From Salipiger pallidus (lineage in GTDB: Bacteria; Pseudomonadota; Alphaproteobacteria; Rhodobacterales; Rhodobacteraceae), in assembly GCF_014643635.1 (NCBI RefSeq), contig NZ_BMJV01000001.1, forward strand, positions 806,001 to 870,000: 64,000 nucleotides of DNA, in the 5' to 3' direction. Under the pieces are notes generated by a model. That model worked only from the letters and a program-made list of their open reading frames with translations. It had not been told where the DNA came from and did not search any database. Both the position numbers and the translations under genes were made by a program. Shown one piece after another: positions 34,117-43,323 of this stretch. Position 1 is the stretch's first letter. Each line of letters starts with the position of its first letter.

Positions 34117-35205
34117 TCATTCGGTTGCCGGGGCCGCAGGTGCCGGGGTTTGCACTGCCGGCGCCGAGTTGCCCGTGTCAGGCTCTTCGTCGTCGGTCTC
34201 AGGCGACGCCTGCTGATCTTCAGCATCGGTCTCGGCCTGCGCCTCTTCGGCGTCGGTCTCCGTCGCCGCCTGCTGTTCGTCCCCGCCGGGCGTTTGCGCC
34301 TCATTGGACGCCGACGGCAGTGCCACCGGAGAATCCCCACCCTGCGCGCGGAAGTACTCGAAGAACTCGCCCTCGGGTGTCATCACCAGCGTGGAGTTGT
34401 CGCCGCCCAGTGCCTGCTCGTAAGCCGAGAGCGACCGGTAGAAGGCAAAGAACTCGGGATCCGCACCATAGGATTCGGCGAAGATCGCGTTGCGCTCTGC
34501 GTCGGCTTCACCGCGGGTCACGTTGGCATCGCGGTTGGCTTCGGACTCGGTCTCGACAACGGTACGATCGGCAAGGGCGCGAACACGCTGCGCCGCTTCG
34601 TTACCGCGCGCGATCTCGTCAGCGGCTTCCCGTTCACGCTCGGCGCGCATCCGGGCGAAGGTCGCCTCGAGGTTCTGCATCGGCAGGTTAGTCTGCTTCA
34701 GCCGCACGTCCACCACGTCGAGACCCAGCGACCGGGCCGAGGCACGGGCGTTGTCGCGAATGCGGTTGGTCAGCTCGCGCCGATCCGCCGACAGGATGGT
34801 GTCGGACGTCACCTGATCGGCACCCAGCGTTTCCCGGATCTGGGCGTTGAGGATGCCCGAGAGGCGATCCTCGGCGGTGCGCACACCGCCCACGCCCACG
34901 GCCTGACGGAACTGCACCACGTCAGAGATGCGGTAGCGTGCGAAGGCATCCACCACGAGGCGGCGGTCGTCGGACGGCGTCACCTCGATGGTGTCCGTGT
35001 CCAGCGACAGGATGCGGTCGTCATAGGTGACCACTTCCTGGATGAACGGCACCTTGAAGGCGAGGCCCGGCTCTTCCTTGACGGACTTGATCTGGCCGAA
35101 CTGGAGCACCAGCGCCTTTTCCCGTTCGTCGACCACAAAGATCGACGACAGCGCCAGCACGGCGATCACGACGATGGCGGGCAGGATGTAGGTTGTCTTG
35201 CGCAT
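34117..35205 (-). CDS. hflC: Protease modulator HflC
   Basis: A 362-residue SPFH/prohibitin-domain protein. One N-terminal membrane helix (about residues 6-24) is followed by the SPFH domain (from DEREKALVLQFGQI) and a coiled-coil with REREAADEIARGNEAAQRVR. The C-terminal 70 residues are a Glu/Ala/Asp-rich low-complexity tail of the kind often variable between strains. HflC with HflK forms a large cage-like membrane complex around FtsH and restrains its action. It starts four bases after hflK. Confidence 0.96.
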   Translation of the reverse strand: MRKTTYILPAIVVIAVLALSSIFVVDEREKALVLQFGQIKSVKEEPGLAFKVPFIQEVVTYDDRILSLDTDTIEVTPSDDRRLVVDAFARYRISDVVQFRQAVGVGGVRTAEDRLSGILNAQIRETLGADQVTSDTILSADRRELTNRIRDNARASARSLGLDVVDVRLKQTNLPMQNLEATFARMRAEREREAADEIARGNEAAQRVRALADRTVVETESEANRDANVTRGEADAERNAIFAESYGADPEFFAFYRSLSAYEQALGGDNSTLVMTPEGEFFEYFRAQGGDSPVALPSASNEAQTPGGDEQQAATETDAEEAQAETDAEDQQASPETDDEEPDTGNSAPAVQTPAPAAPATE

Positions 35206-35208
35206 GGA

Positions 35209-36354
35209 TCAGTTCCCCCCCGCGTTTGAGTTGCGGTTCAGCTCGTTGAGCGGAAGATACGGCACGACGCCCGATCCGCCCTCAGTCAGCGACTGGTCGA
35301 GGATGGTCTTGTCCACATCACCCAGCACGCGCTCCATGGTCTCGAGGTAGAGACGGCGGCGAGTGACCTCGGGGGCCTTGGCGTATTCCTCGAGCACGGC
35401 GGAGAAGCGCGAGGCCTCACCGATGGCGTCGTTGACCACCTGAGAGCGGTAGCCTTCGGCTTGCTCGCGGATCTGCGCCGCTTCACCACGGGCCTCGGCG
35501 ACCACGCGGTTGGCATAGGCGTCGGCCTGGCGTTCGAGCCGGTCGCGTTCCTGTTCTGCCGCCTGCACCTCGCGGAAGGCGTCGATCACCTCCTGGGGTG
35601 GATCGGCGGTATCAAGGTTCACACGCACCACGCTGATGCCGCTGTCGTATTCGTCCAGCGTAGCCTGGATCTGCTCGAGCGCGGTGTCGGCGATGATGCC
35701 ACGGTCCCGGTTGAGGATCGGGGCTAGGTTGGATGCGGCGATGATCTCGCGCATGACCGCCTCGGAGACCGCCTGAACAGTCAGCTGCGGGTCGCGCACG
35801 TTGAACAGCAGCTTCGCCGGGTCGGCGATATTCCAGACCACCTGGAATTCGATGTCCACGATGTTGGCATCGGTGGTCAGCATCAGGCCGTTTTCACCCT
35901 GCCGTCCGCCGCCAATGGTTTCGGTGCGTTCGGAGGTCACGTTCACCACCTCGGCGGTGACCAATGGCCACGGCGCGAAGTTGAGGCCCGGATTGCCGGT
36001 GGAGCTGTATTCCCCAAGGAACAGCTCGACCGACTGCTCTTCGGGCCGAACGGTGTAGAAGCTCATGTAAGCCCAGAGGCCAAGCGCCACGAGGGCCGCG
36101 ATGCCGATGGTGCCGCGCGACAGGCCGGGGCCACCGCTGCCGCCCGAAGGCTTGCCGGTGCCGCCACCGCCATTGCCGCGTCCCCCCATGAGAACGCGCA
36201 GGCGCTCCTGGCCCTTCTTCATCAGCTCGTCGATCTCGGGGATCTGTGGATCATTGGGGCCGCGACCACCGCCGCTGCCGCCTCCGCTCGGGGGCCGGTT
36301 GTTGCCCCCGTTGCCGCCACCGCCGCCCCAAGGGCCGCCGCTGTTTCCTGCCAT
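35209..36354 (-). CDS. hflK: FtsH protease activity modulator HflK
   Basis: A 381-residue SPFH protein. A Gly/Pro/Asn-rich N-terminal tail precedes a single helix (about residues 78-98). The SPFH domain follows and a coiled-coil (AEQERDRLERQADAYANRVV) closes it. HflK and HflC assemble together with FtsH. I chose ATG 36354, giving MAGNSGGPWGGGGG as in relatives; the longer frame has no family match. It is the first gene of the hflK-hflC pair and follows gor. Confidence 0.96.
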   Translation of the reverse strand: MAGNSGGPWGGGGGNGGNNRPPSGGGSGGGRGPNDPQIPEIDELMKKGQERLRVLMGGRGNGGGGTGKPSGGSGGPGLSRGTIGIAALVALGLWAYMSFYTVRPEEQSVELFLGEYSSTGNPGLNFAPWPLVTAEVVNVTSERTETIGGGRQGENGLMLTTDANIVDIEFQVVWNIADPAKLLFNVRDPQLTVQAVSEAVMREIIAASNLAPILNRDRGIIADTALEQIQATLDEYDSGISVVRVNLDTADPPQEVIDAFREVQAAEQERDRLERQADAYANRVVAEARGEAAQIREQAEGYRSQVVNDAIGEASRFSAVLEEYAKAPEVTRRRLYLETMERVLGDVDKTILDQSLTEGGSGVVPYLPLNELNRNSNAGGN

Positions 36355-36428
36355 GAAGTTCCTTCCCTTCCCCTCAAATTTCCGTGGTCCCGTACTTGGG
36401 TCCAGAAATGTGCATTCGTTGCGCGAAT

Positions 36429-37886
36429 TCAACCGGTCCGGGTCGGTTTCCGCATGGTGACGATCTCTTCGGACATGGTCGGGTGCACCGCCACGGTCCG
36501 GTCGAAATCTTCCTTGGTCGCGCCCATCTTGACGGCGATGCCGGCCAGCTGGATCATCTCGCCTGCGCCGGGGGCCACGATGTGGCAGCCCAGCACCTTG
36601 CGCGTCTCCTGGCAGACCACGAGCTTCATCAGAACACGGTCCGGACGACCCGCAAAGGCAGTCATCATCGGGCGGAAAGAGGTCGAGTAGACCTCGATCG
36701 GGCCCTTCTCGCGCGCGTCCTCCTCGGACAGCCCGACGGTGCCGAATTCCGGCTGGGTGAACACCGCCGACGGAATCAGATCGTGATCCACCGGGGTCGG
36801 GTTACCCTTGAACACGGTTTCCACGAAGGCCATGCCCTCGCGGATCGCCACCGGGGTGAGGTTCACCCGATCGGTGACGTCGCCAATCGCGTAGATCGAC
36901 GGCACGGCGGTCTGGCTGTATTCGTCCACCACGATCTCGCCCTTGCGGCCAAGCTCGATCCCGAGGTCCTCGAGGCCAAGCTCGTCCGAGTTCGGACGGC
37001 GGCCAGTGGCAAAGAACACACGATCGAAGATTTCGGTGTCGCCGTTGGTGGCCTTGACCCAGATCGGACCGTTGGCGTCGCCACCTTCCGCGTCCGCGAC
37101 TGCATCTTCGTGCATGCGGGTGCCCATGGAGATGGCGCCCTGATCGTCCCCTGTGTAATCCTCGTCGGTGGCGCAGCGCATCTCGACGATGTCGGTGCCG
37201 AGGTGCAGCTTGACGCCGCGCTCGGACATGGCGTCGGAGATAAGGCCCCGCGCCTCTTCGTCGAAGCCCCGCAGGATCTGCGCGCCGCGATAGTACTGTG
37301 TCACCTCGACGCCAAGGCCGTGCAGGATGCAGGCGAACTCGCAGGCGATGTAGCCGCCGCCCACCACGAGCACCTTCTTCGGCAGCTCGGCGAGGTGGAA
37401 GATGTCATCGGACACGAGGCCGAGATCGGCATTGGGGATCTCGGGGCGGACTGGACGGCCACCGGTGGCGATGAGGATGTGCTTGGCCCGGAACGTCTCG
37501 CCGGTCGAGAGCTTCACGGTGTGCGGGTCCACGATGCTGGCGCGGGCGTCGAAGCTGTCGACGCCGGAGTTGGCCAGCAGCTTGCGGTAGACGCCTTCGA
37601 GGCGGTCGAGCTCCGCGTTCAGCTTTTCCTTGAAGCCGCCCCACTTGAATTCACCGTCCTCGATGGTCCAGCCGTAATTGCGCGCATCCTCTGTCATGGC
37701 ACTGTATTCGCTTGCGAATACCATGAGCTTCTTGGGCACGCAGCCGCGGATCACGCAGGTGCCGCCGTAGCGGCCCTCTTCGGCGAGAGCGACCTTTGCG
37801 TCCGCCTCTCCAGCCGCGACGCGGGCAGCGCGGACCCCGCCGGAGCCGCCACCGATGACAAAGAGATCATAGTCGAAATCGCTCAT
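36429..37886 (-). CDS. gor: Glutathione-disulfide reductase
   Basis: A 485-residue flavoprotein. The FAD-binding GGGSGG is at about residues 12-17, the redox-active pair Cys44/Cys49 in GTCVIRGCVPKK, the NAD(P)-binding GGGYIACEFA in the middle and the C-terminal active-site VAVHPTMSEE with the catalytic His. It reduces GSSG with NADPH in the cytosol. At 485 residues it is slightly longer than E. coli Gor (450), with an insertion of about 20 residues in the NADP domain. hflK follows after 75 bases. Confidence 0.96.
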   Translation of the reverse strand: MSDFDYDLFVIGGGSGGVRAARVAAGEADAKVALAEEGRYGGTCVIRGCVPKKLMVFASEYSAMTEDARNYGWTIEDGEFKWGGFKEKLNAELDRLEGVYRKLLANSGVDSFDARASIVDPHTVKLSTGETFRAKHILIATGGRPVRPEIPNADLGLVSDDIFHLAELPKKVLVVGGGYIACEFACILHGLGVEVTQYYRGAQILRGFDEEARGLISDAMSERGVKLHLGTDIVEMRCATDEDYTGDDQGAISMGTRMHEDAVADAEGGDANGPIWVKATNGDTEIFDRVFFATGRRPNSDELGLEDLGIELGRKGEIVVDEYSQTAVPSIYAIGDVTDRVNLTPVAIREGMAFVETVFKGNPTPVDHDLIPSAVFTQPEFGTVGLSEEDAREKGPIEVYSTSFRPMMTAFAGRPDRVLMKLVVCQETRKVLGCHIVAPGAGEMIQLAGIAVKMGATKEDFDRTVAVHPTMSEEIVTMRKPTRTG

Positions 37887-38189
37887 GGCTTACCTCAGCT
37901 CACCTGTTCTTCACTTGCGCCCGGATAGACCACAGCACCGGCGGAATGACCAGACGCCGCGGGGCGGGATGCCGCCACGCACGCACCGCATGACCGCTTT
38001 CGCGGCAGGCCCGTTTCGCCGCTCCGCGCTGCAGCCTTTCGGAGCCTAAGACGTGATGGCCCCGTAGAACTGTGTTCGGGGCGCGATGTTCACGCCGCCT
38101 TCACGAGAACACCATCACGCCGCGGGCACCGTGACCGCTCCGATCCGCTGCCGCGCAAGCCCGGCCGCACCGGCCACGCGGCGGGGGCC
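37887..38189. other. Intergenic region between rpiA and gor
   Basis: About 300 bases of GC-rich sequence without a recognisable gene, repeat or terminator. The gor promoter may lie at its left end. Confidence 0.5.
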
Positions 38190-38972
38190 TCAGACGTCGC
38201 GGAAGAGGTTGTCGTCCTCGACGAAATCCACGCGATCCTCATCCACGGTGCCGGCGTTGATGTCGCGCACCTCGACCTTCCCGTCGCCGTAGCCGATCAC
38301 CACCTTGTCACAGATGTCGATGAACAGGCCGTTTTCCACCACGCCGGGGATCTGGTTGAGGATCAGCGCCATCTGGCGCGGGTTGCCGATGCGGCTGAGA
38401 TGCAGGTCGAGGATGTAGTTGCCCTCGTCCGTATGGTAGGGTTGATCGCCGTTCATGCGCAGCGTGGTCTGACGGCCCAGAACGTCCATGGACACCAGAG
38501 CCTCTTCGAGCAGCGCCTGGCTTGCGGTCCAGCCGAAGGGGATGACCTCGACCGGCAGGGGGAAGGCGCCCAGCGTCTCGACGCTTTTCGCGGCGTCCGC
38601 GATGACGACCATCTGGTCGCTGGCGGTGGCGACGATCTTTTCCTGCAGCAGCGCCCCGCCGCCGCCCTTGATGAGGCTGAGTTCTCCGTCGAACTCGTCG
38701 GCGCCGTCGATGGTCAGGTCGAGCCAGCCGGCCTCTTCGAGGCTGACGACCTCGATACCCACCTCGCGAGCAAGCTCGGCGGTGCGGGTCGACGTGGGCA
38801 CGCCGCGGAAGCGGATGCCTTCCTCGCGCACGCGCTCGCCAAGGCAGCGCACCAGCCATGCGGCGGTGGAGCCGGTCCCGAGGCCGACGCGCATGCCGTC
38901 CTCAACGAATTCGGCGGCGCGCCGTGCGGCCACGAATTTGGCCTTGTCGATGGGCGAAAGGTCTCCGGACAT
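38190..38972 (-). CDS. rpiA: Ribose-5-phosphate isomerase A
   Basis: A 260-residue isomerase interconverting ribose-5-phosphate and ribulose-5-phosphate in the pentose phosphate pathway. Family motifs are GLGTGSTAAWLV near residue 30, TSTRTAELA, TIDGADEFDG with two active-site Asp residues, and KGGGGALLQEK. Length is slightly above E. coli RpiA (219) owing to a C-terminal extension typical of alphaproteobacteria. It could be co-transcribed with gor, which is in the same orientation 300 bases downstream. Confidence 0.96.
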   Translation of the reverse strand: MSGDLSPIDKAKFVAARRAAEFVEDGMRVGLGTGSTAAWLVRCLGERVREEGIRFRGVPTSTRTAELAREVGIEVVSLEEAGWLDLTIDGADEFDGELSLIKGGGGALLQEKIVATASDQMVVIADAAKSVETLGAFPLPVEVIPFGWTASQALLEEALVSMDVLGRQTTLRMNGDQPYHTDEGNYILDLHLSRIGNPRQMALILNQIPGVVENGLFIDICDKVVIGYGDGKVEVRDINAGTVDEDRVDFVEDDNLFRDV

Positions 38973-39100
38973 ATGTGTCCCCCGGTGTTGGAGCAGAATC
39001 TTGGGTTCGCGGCCTTATAAGAGACGCAGGGTGGTCAGGCGACAGGTTATTGCGGCGTAGGCATTGCGGCAACCGGTTGCGTTCCGCCCGTGGGACGGTG

Positions 39101-39163
39101 GGGACGCCTCCGGCGGGCGTATTTGGAAAGAGAAGAAGCCGGGGGGGGGCGCCCCTGCCCGCA
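39101..39163. repeat. Dispersed intergenic repeat, copy C (half element)
   Basis: GGACGCCTCCGGCGGGCGTA followed by TTTGGAAAGAGAAGAAG, matching the left half of copy A nearly letter for letter, then nine G residues. The inverted right half seen in copies A and B is absent, so it is a half element. It lies between the rpiA start and the end of a GNAT gene. Confidence 0.72.
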
Positions 39164-39175
39164 CCATGCCCCGGA

Positions 39176-39703
39176 TCACAGGTGGCGGTACATGTAGGTT
39201 GTGGCGTCACGCCGCGGGCCGCCGTCGGGGGCAGCGGCAAAGCCGGGGATCTCGCCCGCCACCTCGAAGCCGCAGGACGCATAGAGCGGCTGGGCAGCAT
39301 CGCCGCTGCGCGTGTCGAGGGTGACGAGGCTGCGGCCTTCCTCGGCGGCGCGGGTGAGCAGCGTCTGCATCAGCGCGCGCCCAATGCCCCGGCGGCGGTG
39401 CGAAGGACGCACGAGCATCTTGGAGACCTCGGCCCGGTGCGCCTGGTTTGGCATCATCTGGAGATCGAGTTGCACCGTGCCGACCACGGTGTCTCCGGCG
39501 AAAGCTCCCCAGAGCAGGCGGCGGCCGGGACCGAGCGCCGGGAAGACCGCATGGCACCAAAAGGCGCGGGCCTCGGGAGGGGTGAAAGGCATGACGAAGC
39601 CGACGCTGGCGCCGTCCGTGACACAAGCGTGAAGCGTGATGGCGAGATCCTCGAGATGATCAGGCGCGGCGTGGGGCGGGATGAGGCGGATCGGGTGGTG
39701 CAT
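39176..39703 (-). CDS. GNAT family N-acetyltransferase
   Basis: A 175-residue acetyltransferase. The acetyl-CoA-binding segment V-R-P-S-HRRRGIGRALMQ (the R/Q-x-x-G-x-G/A motif) is at about residues 105-120, with a conserved DTRSGDAAQPLY stretch and a YASCGF end. I chose ATG 39703, giving MHHPIRLIPPHAAPDHLEDL; an extra 31 residues upstream look non-coding. Members of this branch are often annotated as antibiotic or amine acetyltransferases, but the substrate here is unknown. It is separated from the XRE-cupin regulator by about 200 bases. Confidence 0.88.
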   Translation of the reverse strand: MHHPIRLIPPHAAPDHLEDLAITLHACVTDGASVGFVMPFTPPEARAFWCHAVFPALGPGRRLLWGAFAGDTVVGTVQLDLQMMPNQAHRAEVSKMLVRPSHRRRGIGRALMQTLLTRAAEEGRSLVTLDTRSGDAAQPLYASCGFEVAGEIPGFAAAPDGGPRRDATTYMYRHL

Positions 39704-39906
39704 GATGGACCTCGGGGTGTGGCCGGCTCGGGGCCGATTGTAACTGGCCTGTTGTGACTGGCGGGGGATCAGAACGATGGCCGATGCTGCAGACATTCAG
39801 CGGATGGGGCCTTTGGTTTTTGCCTGCCTGTTGATCGGTCGGCAGGCCGGTCGGCGATCGGGTGGGCGGGCCGCGCTGGCACAGGGCGGCTTACGGGGCG
39901 ACGCAG

Positions 39907-40461
39907 TCAGGGCGCCACGAGGAAGAGCATGTATTGGGCGTACTTGTCGGGCGGCGTTTCGAACACCGAAGGCCCGTCCAGCCGGTAGCGCAGGGCATCG
40001 CCGGGGCGCAGATCATGGGCCTCCTGCCCAAGCGTCACCCGCAGCCGTCCTGAGATCAGCACCAAGTGATGTTCAAGGTCCGGCACTGGGCTGTCCTCGT
40101 AGGCGATGCGCATGCCGGGATCGAGGCGGCAGTCCAGCACTTCTCCGGCAAGGGCCGGGCTGGCGGGGGATGCCACTCGGCGCACGAAGCCAGTGTCGCG
40201 AAAGACCGACTGGCTGTCCCGGCGCGACAGCGGGGTGAAGCCGTCCTCGACCATGGCAAGCAGTCGCGAGATTGTCATGCCGTAGGCGGTGCAGAGCTTT
40301 CCCAGTACCTCGGCGGTGGGGCTGACCTCGGCCTTCTCAAGCCGCGACAGGGCGGCCCTGCTAACCCCGCTGAGCGCGGCGAGCTGATCCAGCGTCAGGC
40401 CCCGGTCAGCGCGTAGCCGGGCGAGGCGATGGGACAGGCGGTCGGTGATCGCGTCGGACAT
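39907..40461 (-). CDS. XRE family regulator with a cupin domain
   Basis: A 184-residue regulator. An N-terminal helix-turn-helix (about residues 13-67; LDQLAALSGVSRAALSRLEK) is joined to a C-terminal cupin barrel (about 110-180; ISGRLRVTLGQEAHDLRPGD). Such proteins sense small molecules through the cupin and regulate nearby genes. It is divergent from the pdhA operon across about 420 bases. An inverted repeat at 40472-40484 just upstream of its own start may be its operator. Confidence 0.9.
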   Translation of the reverse strand: MSDAITDRLSHRLARLRADRGLTLDQLAALSGVSRAALSRLEKAEVSPTAEVLGKLCTAYGMTISRLLAMVEDGFTPLSRRDSQSVFRDTGFVRRVASPASPALAGEVLDCRLDPGMRIAYEDSPVPDLEHHLVLISGRLRVTLGQEAHDLRPGDALRYRLDGPSVFETPPDKYAQYMLFLVAP

Positions 40462-40471
40462 GGGAAGCTCC

Positions 40472-40484
40472 GAGAATTTTTCTC
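40472..40484. promoter_or_regulatory. Inverted repeat near the XRE-cupin start, possible operator
   Basis: Arms GAGAA and TTCTC around TTT, 11 bases upstream of the XRE-cupin start codon on the minus strand. An autoregulatory site is plausible for this type of regulator. Confidence 0.4.
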
Positions 40485-40850
40485 AATATCGGGATAATTT
40501 GCTGATAGAGGCCGGATCTGGCAAGCCCCTTGGCGCGGCCTGCGCGCCAAACATGGGAGGATGCCTGCGGAACAGGCACCGCTTCAGGGCCGGGGGCGCG
40601 AACGCATCTGTCAGCGCGTCTGCAGGATGGCAAGGCTCCGGGCAGACCTGTTGCTGCCTTGCCCAGGCAGCATAAGAGCGGAAGCGCGTCTGGTCGGAAC
40701 GCCGCGCTGTGGCGGGGTGTTGCCGCAGACTGGCATCGCCATCGCCCCGCCCTACCCTTGCACTTGGGCCCCGAGGGCCGACCCGGTTTTTTGACCGGGC
40801 ACTGTCCCTGCCCTTTGACACCCGGGGCGTCACTCGGTAGGGTGCCGGAA

Positions 40851-40866
40851 AGTTTAACACTAAACT
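40851..40866. promoter_or_regulatory. Perfect inverted repeat before pdhA, possible operator
   Basis: Arms AGTTTA and TAAACT around ACAC, ending 17 bases before the pdhA start codon. Position and symmetry fit a repressor site or the edge of a promoter. The divergent XRE-cupin regulator is one candidate partner; this is inference. Confidence 0.5.
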
Positions 40867-40883
40867 ATCATGGGAGGGATCGC

Positions 40884-41906
40884 ATGGCCGCCCGGAAATC
40901 TGCCGCCAAGCCGAACGTTTCACCCGAGGAGCTCAAGCAATATTACCGCGACATGCTGCTCATCCGCCGCTTCGAAGAGAAGGCGGGTCAGCTGTATGGC
41001 ATGGGGCTCATCGGTGGTTTCTGTCACCTTTACATCGGCCAGGAAGCCGTTGTCGTCGGCCTTGAGGCCGCAGCGGAGGAAGGGGACAAGCGCATCACCT
41101 CCTACCGCGACCACGGCCACATGCTGGCCTGCGGTATGGACCCCAACGGCGTGATGGCCGAACTTACGGGCCGCGAAGGCGGCTACAGTAAGGGCAAGGG
41201 CGGCTCCATGCACATGTTCAGCCGCGAAAAGCACTTCTACGGCGGCCACGGCATCGTGGGCGCGCAGGTGCCGCTGGGTGCGGGCCTCGCCTTCGCCGAC
41301 AACTACCTCGAGAACGGCCGCGTGACCTTCACCTACTTCGGTGACGGCGCTGCGAACCAGGGCCAGGTCTACGAGACCTTCAACATGGCCTCGATCTGGA
41401 AGCTTCCGGTGGTCTTCGTCATCGAGAACAACCAGTACGCCATGGGTACCTCGCAGAAGCGGTCCACCTCGACCGAGGACATCTACACCCGCGGCGGCCC
41501 CTTCGGCATCCCCGGTGAGCTGGTCGACGGCATGGACGTGCTGGCGGTCAAGGAAGCTGGCGAAAAGGCCGTGGCACACTGCCGCGCCGGCAAGGGCCCG
41601 TACATCCTCGAGATCAAGACCTACCGCTACCGCGGCCACTCCATGTCGGACCCGGCAAAGTACCGGACCCGCGAGGAAGTGCAGAAGATGCGCGAAGAGC
41701 GTGATCCGATCCAGAACGTGCGCGATCTGCTGCTTCAGGGTGGCCACGCCACCGAGGACGACCTCAAGGCGATCGACAAAGAGACCAAGGACGTGGTCAA
41801 CGCCTCGGCCGAGTTCGCCAAGGAAAGCCCCGAGCCCGCGCTCGACGAGCTGTGGACCGACATCTATTCCGACGACGTGCCCCAGGGTGACGCGATCGAC
41901 GCCTGA
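40884..41906 (+). CDS. pdhA: Pyruvate dehydrogenase E1 component, alpha subunit
   Basis: A 340-residue thiamine-diphosphate enzyme. The ThDP-binding GDG motif is in YFGDGAANQGQVYETFN, and the phosphorylation-loop region SYRDHGHMLACGM, GGKGGSMHMF-like KGKGGSMHMF and YRYRGHSMSDP are all present. It decarboxylates pyruvate together with PdhB. I chose ATG 40884 with GGGAGGGAT upstream; the frame extends farther without a sensible start. It is the first gene of pdhA-pdhB-pdhC, with an 18-base gap to pdhB. Confidence 0.97.
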   Translation: MAARKSAAKPNVSPEELKQYYRDMLLIRRFEEKAGQLYGMGLIGGFCHLYIGQEAVVVGLEAAAEEGDKRITSYRDHGHMLACGMDPNGVMAELTGREGGYSKGKGGSMHMFSREKHFYGGHGIVGAQVPLGAGLAFADNYLENGRVTFTYFGDGAANQGQVYETFNMASIWKLPVVFVIENNQYAMGTSQKRSTSTEDIYTRGGPFGIPGELVDGMDVLAVKEAGEKAVAHCRAGKGPYILEIKTYRYRGHSMSDPAKYRTREEVQKMREERDPIQNVRDLLLQGGHATEDDLKAIDKETKDVVNASAEFAKESPEPALDELWTDIYSDDVPQGDAIDA

Positions 41907-41924
41907 GGCAGGAGAGACCAAGCA

Positions 41925-43310
41925 ATGGCAACTGAAATTCTGATGCCCGCCCTGTCCCCCACCATGGAAGAGGGCACGCTGGCCAAGTGGCTGGTCAAGG
42001 AAGGTGACACCGTCACCTCGGGCGACATCCTCGCCGAGATCGAGACCGACAAGGCCACCATGGAATTCGAAGCGGTCGACGAAGGCATCGTCGGCAAGCT
42101 GCTGATCGAGGAAGGCACCGAAGGGGTCAAGGTCAACACCCCCATCGCGGTGATGGTCGAGGAAGGCGAAAGCGTCGATGACGCTGCGACCTCTTCGGAC
42201 AGCGGCAGCGACGACAGCGCCGCCAAGGCCCCCGCCGAGCCCAAGGGCGATGCCGCCCCCGGCCCGCAGGAGATCGCCTCGAAGGTGCCCGCCGCCGCGG
42301 CATCCGCCGACTGGCCCGAAGGCACCGAGATGAAGCAGCAGACCGTGCGCGAAGCGCTGCGGGATGCCATGGCCGAAGAAATGCGGTCCGACGCCAACGT
42401 CTTCGTCATGGGCGAGGAAGTGGCCGAGTACGAGGGCGCCTACAAGGTGACCCAGGGGCTGCTGGCCGAATTCGGATCGAAGCGCATCATCGACACGCCC
42501 ATCACCGAACACGGCTTTGCCGGGATCGGCGTCGGCGCGGCCTTCGGCGGTCTGAAGCCGGTGGTCGAGTTCATGACCTTCAACTTCGCCATGCAGGCGA
42601 TCGACCAGATCATCAACTCCGCGGCCAAGACGCTGTACATGTCTGGCGGCCAGATGGGCTGCCCCATGGTCTTCCGCGGCCCCAACGGTGCCGCCGCCCG
42701 CGTGGGTGCGCAGCATTCCCAGGATTACGCGGCCTGGTATTCGATGATCCCCGGTCTGAAGGTGGCGATGCCCTACTCGGCAGCGGACGCCAAGGGTCTG
42801 CTCAAGTCGGCGATCCGCGATCCCAACCCGGTGATCTTCCTCGAGAACGAGATCCTCTACGGCCGGTCCTTCGACGTGCCGGTGATGGATGATTTCACCG
42901 TGCCCTTCGGCAAGGCGAAGATCTGGCGCGAAGGGTCGGACGTGACCATCGTCTCCTTCGGCATCGGCATGCAATATGCGCTTCAGGCAGCGGACCAGCT
43001 GGCCGAGGATGGCATCGACGCCGAGGTGATCGACCTGCGGACCCTGCGTCCGATCGATTACGGCACGCTGATCGAGAGCGTGAAGAAGACCAACCGCTGC
43101 GTGACCGTTGAGGAAGGCTTCCCGGTGGGCTCCATCGGCAACCACCTGTCGGCCTATATCATGCAGAACGCCTTCGATTATCTCGATGCGCCGGTGATCA
43201 ACTGCGCGGGCAAGGACGTTCCCATGCCCTACGCCGCGAACCTCGAGAAGCACGCGCTGGTGACCACCGCCGAGGTGATCGACGCGGTCAAAGCTGTCAC
43301 GTATCGGTAA
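41925..43310 (+). CDS. pdhB: Pyruvate dehydrogenase E1 component, beta subunit, with N-terminal lipoyl domain
   Basis: A 461-residue protein in two parts. Residues 1-80 form a lipoyl domain with the lipoylated lysine in [16 protein letters not shown] Ser/Ala/Asp/Pro-rich linker leads to the E1 beta (transketolase-like) domain from about residue 135, with [18 protein letters not shown] and [13 protein letters not shown] near the end. A lipoyl domain on E1 beta is a known feature of alphaproteobacterial PDH. Its lipoyl-domain DNA is nearly repeated in pdhC. Spacing to pdhC is 13 bases. Confidence 0.97.
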   Translation: MATEILMPALSPTMEEGTLAKWLVKEGDTVTSGDILAEIETDKATMEFEAVDEGIVGKLLIEEGTEGVKVNTPIAVMVEEGESVDDAATSSDSGSDDSAAKAPAEPKGDAAPGPQEIASKVPAAAASADWPEGTEMKQQTVREALRDAMAEEMRSDANVFVMGEEVAEYEGAYKVTQGLLAEFGSKRIIDTPITEHGFAGIGVGAAFGGLKPVVEFMTFNFAMQAIDQIINSAAKTLYMSGGQMGCPMVFRGPNGAAARVGAQHSQDYAAWYSMIPGLKVAMPYSAADAKGLLKSAIRDPNPVIFLENEILYGRSFDVPVMDDFTVPFGKAKIWREGSDVTIVSFGIGMQYALQAADQLAEDGIDAEVIDLRTLRPIDYGTLIESVKKTNRCVTVEEGFPVGSIGNHLSAYIMQNAFDYLDAPVINCAGKDVPMPYAANLEKHALVTTAEVIDAVKAVTYR

Positions 43311-43323
43311 GGGAGCCACACAC

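Larger units (their letters stand above)
40462..40883. other. Divergent region between the XRE-cupin gene and pdhA
   Basis: About 420 bases without a gene, with several small hairpins: GCTGCCT/AGGCAGC at 40653-40671 and CCCGGT/ACCGGG at 40782-40799, in addition to the two inverted repeats listed separately. Promoters for both flanking genes should lie here. The structure suggests regulation or a leader RNA; none of it matches a known riboswitch or SRP RNA. Confidence 0.55.

Noticed and set aside
39141-39149. Run of nine G residues, considered as a phase-variable tract
   Set aside because: It lies at the end of a non-coding repeat element and does not sit in a gene or between promoter elements that I can identify.
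40580-40720. Hairpin-rich stretch considered as a signal recognition particle RNA or other small RNA
   Set aside because: The conserved GGAA-tetraloop motif of SRP RNA (CAGGTC-x-GG-x-AGGGAGCAG) is absent and no known RNA family matches by eye.
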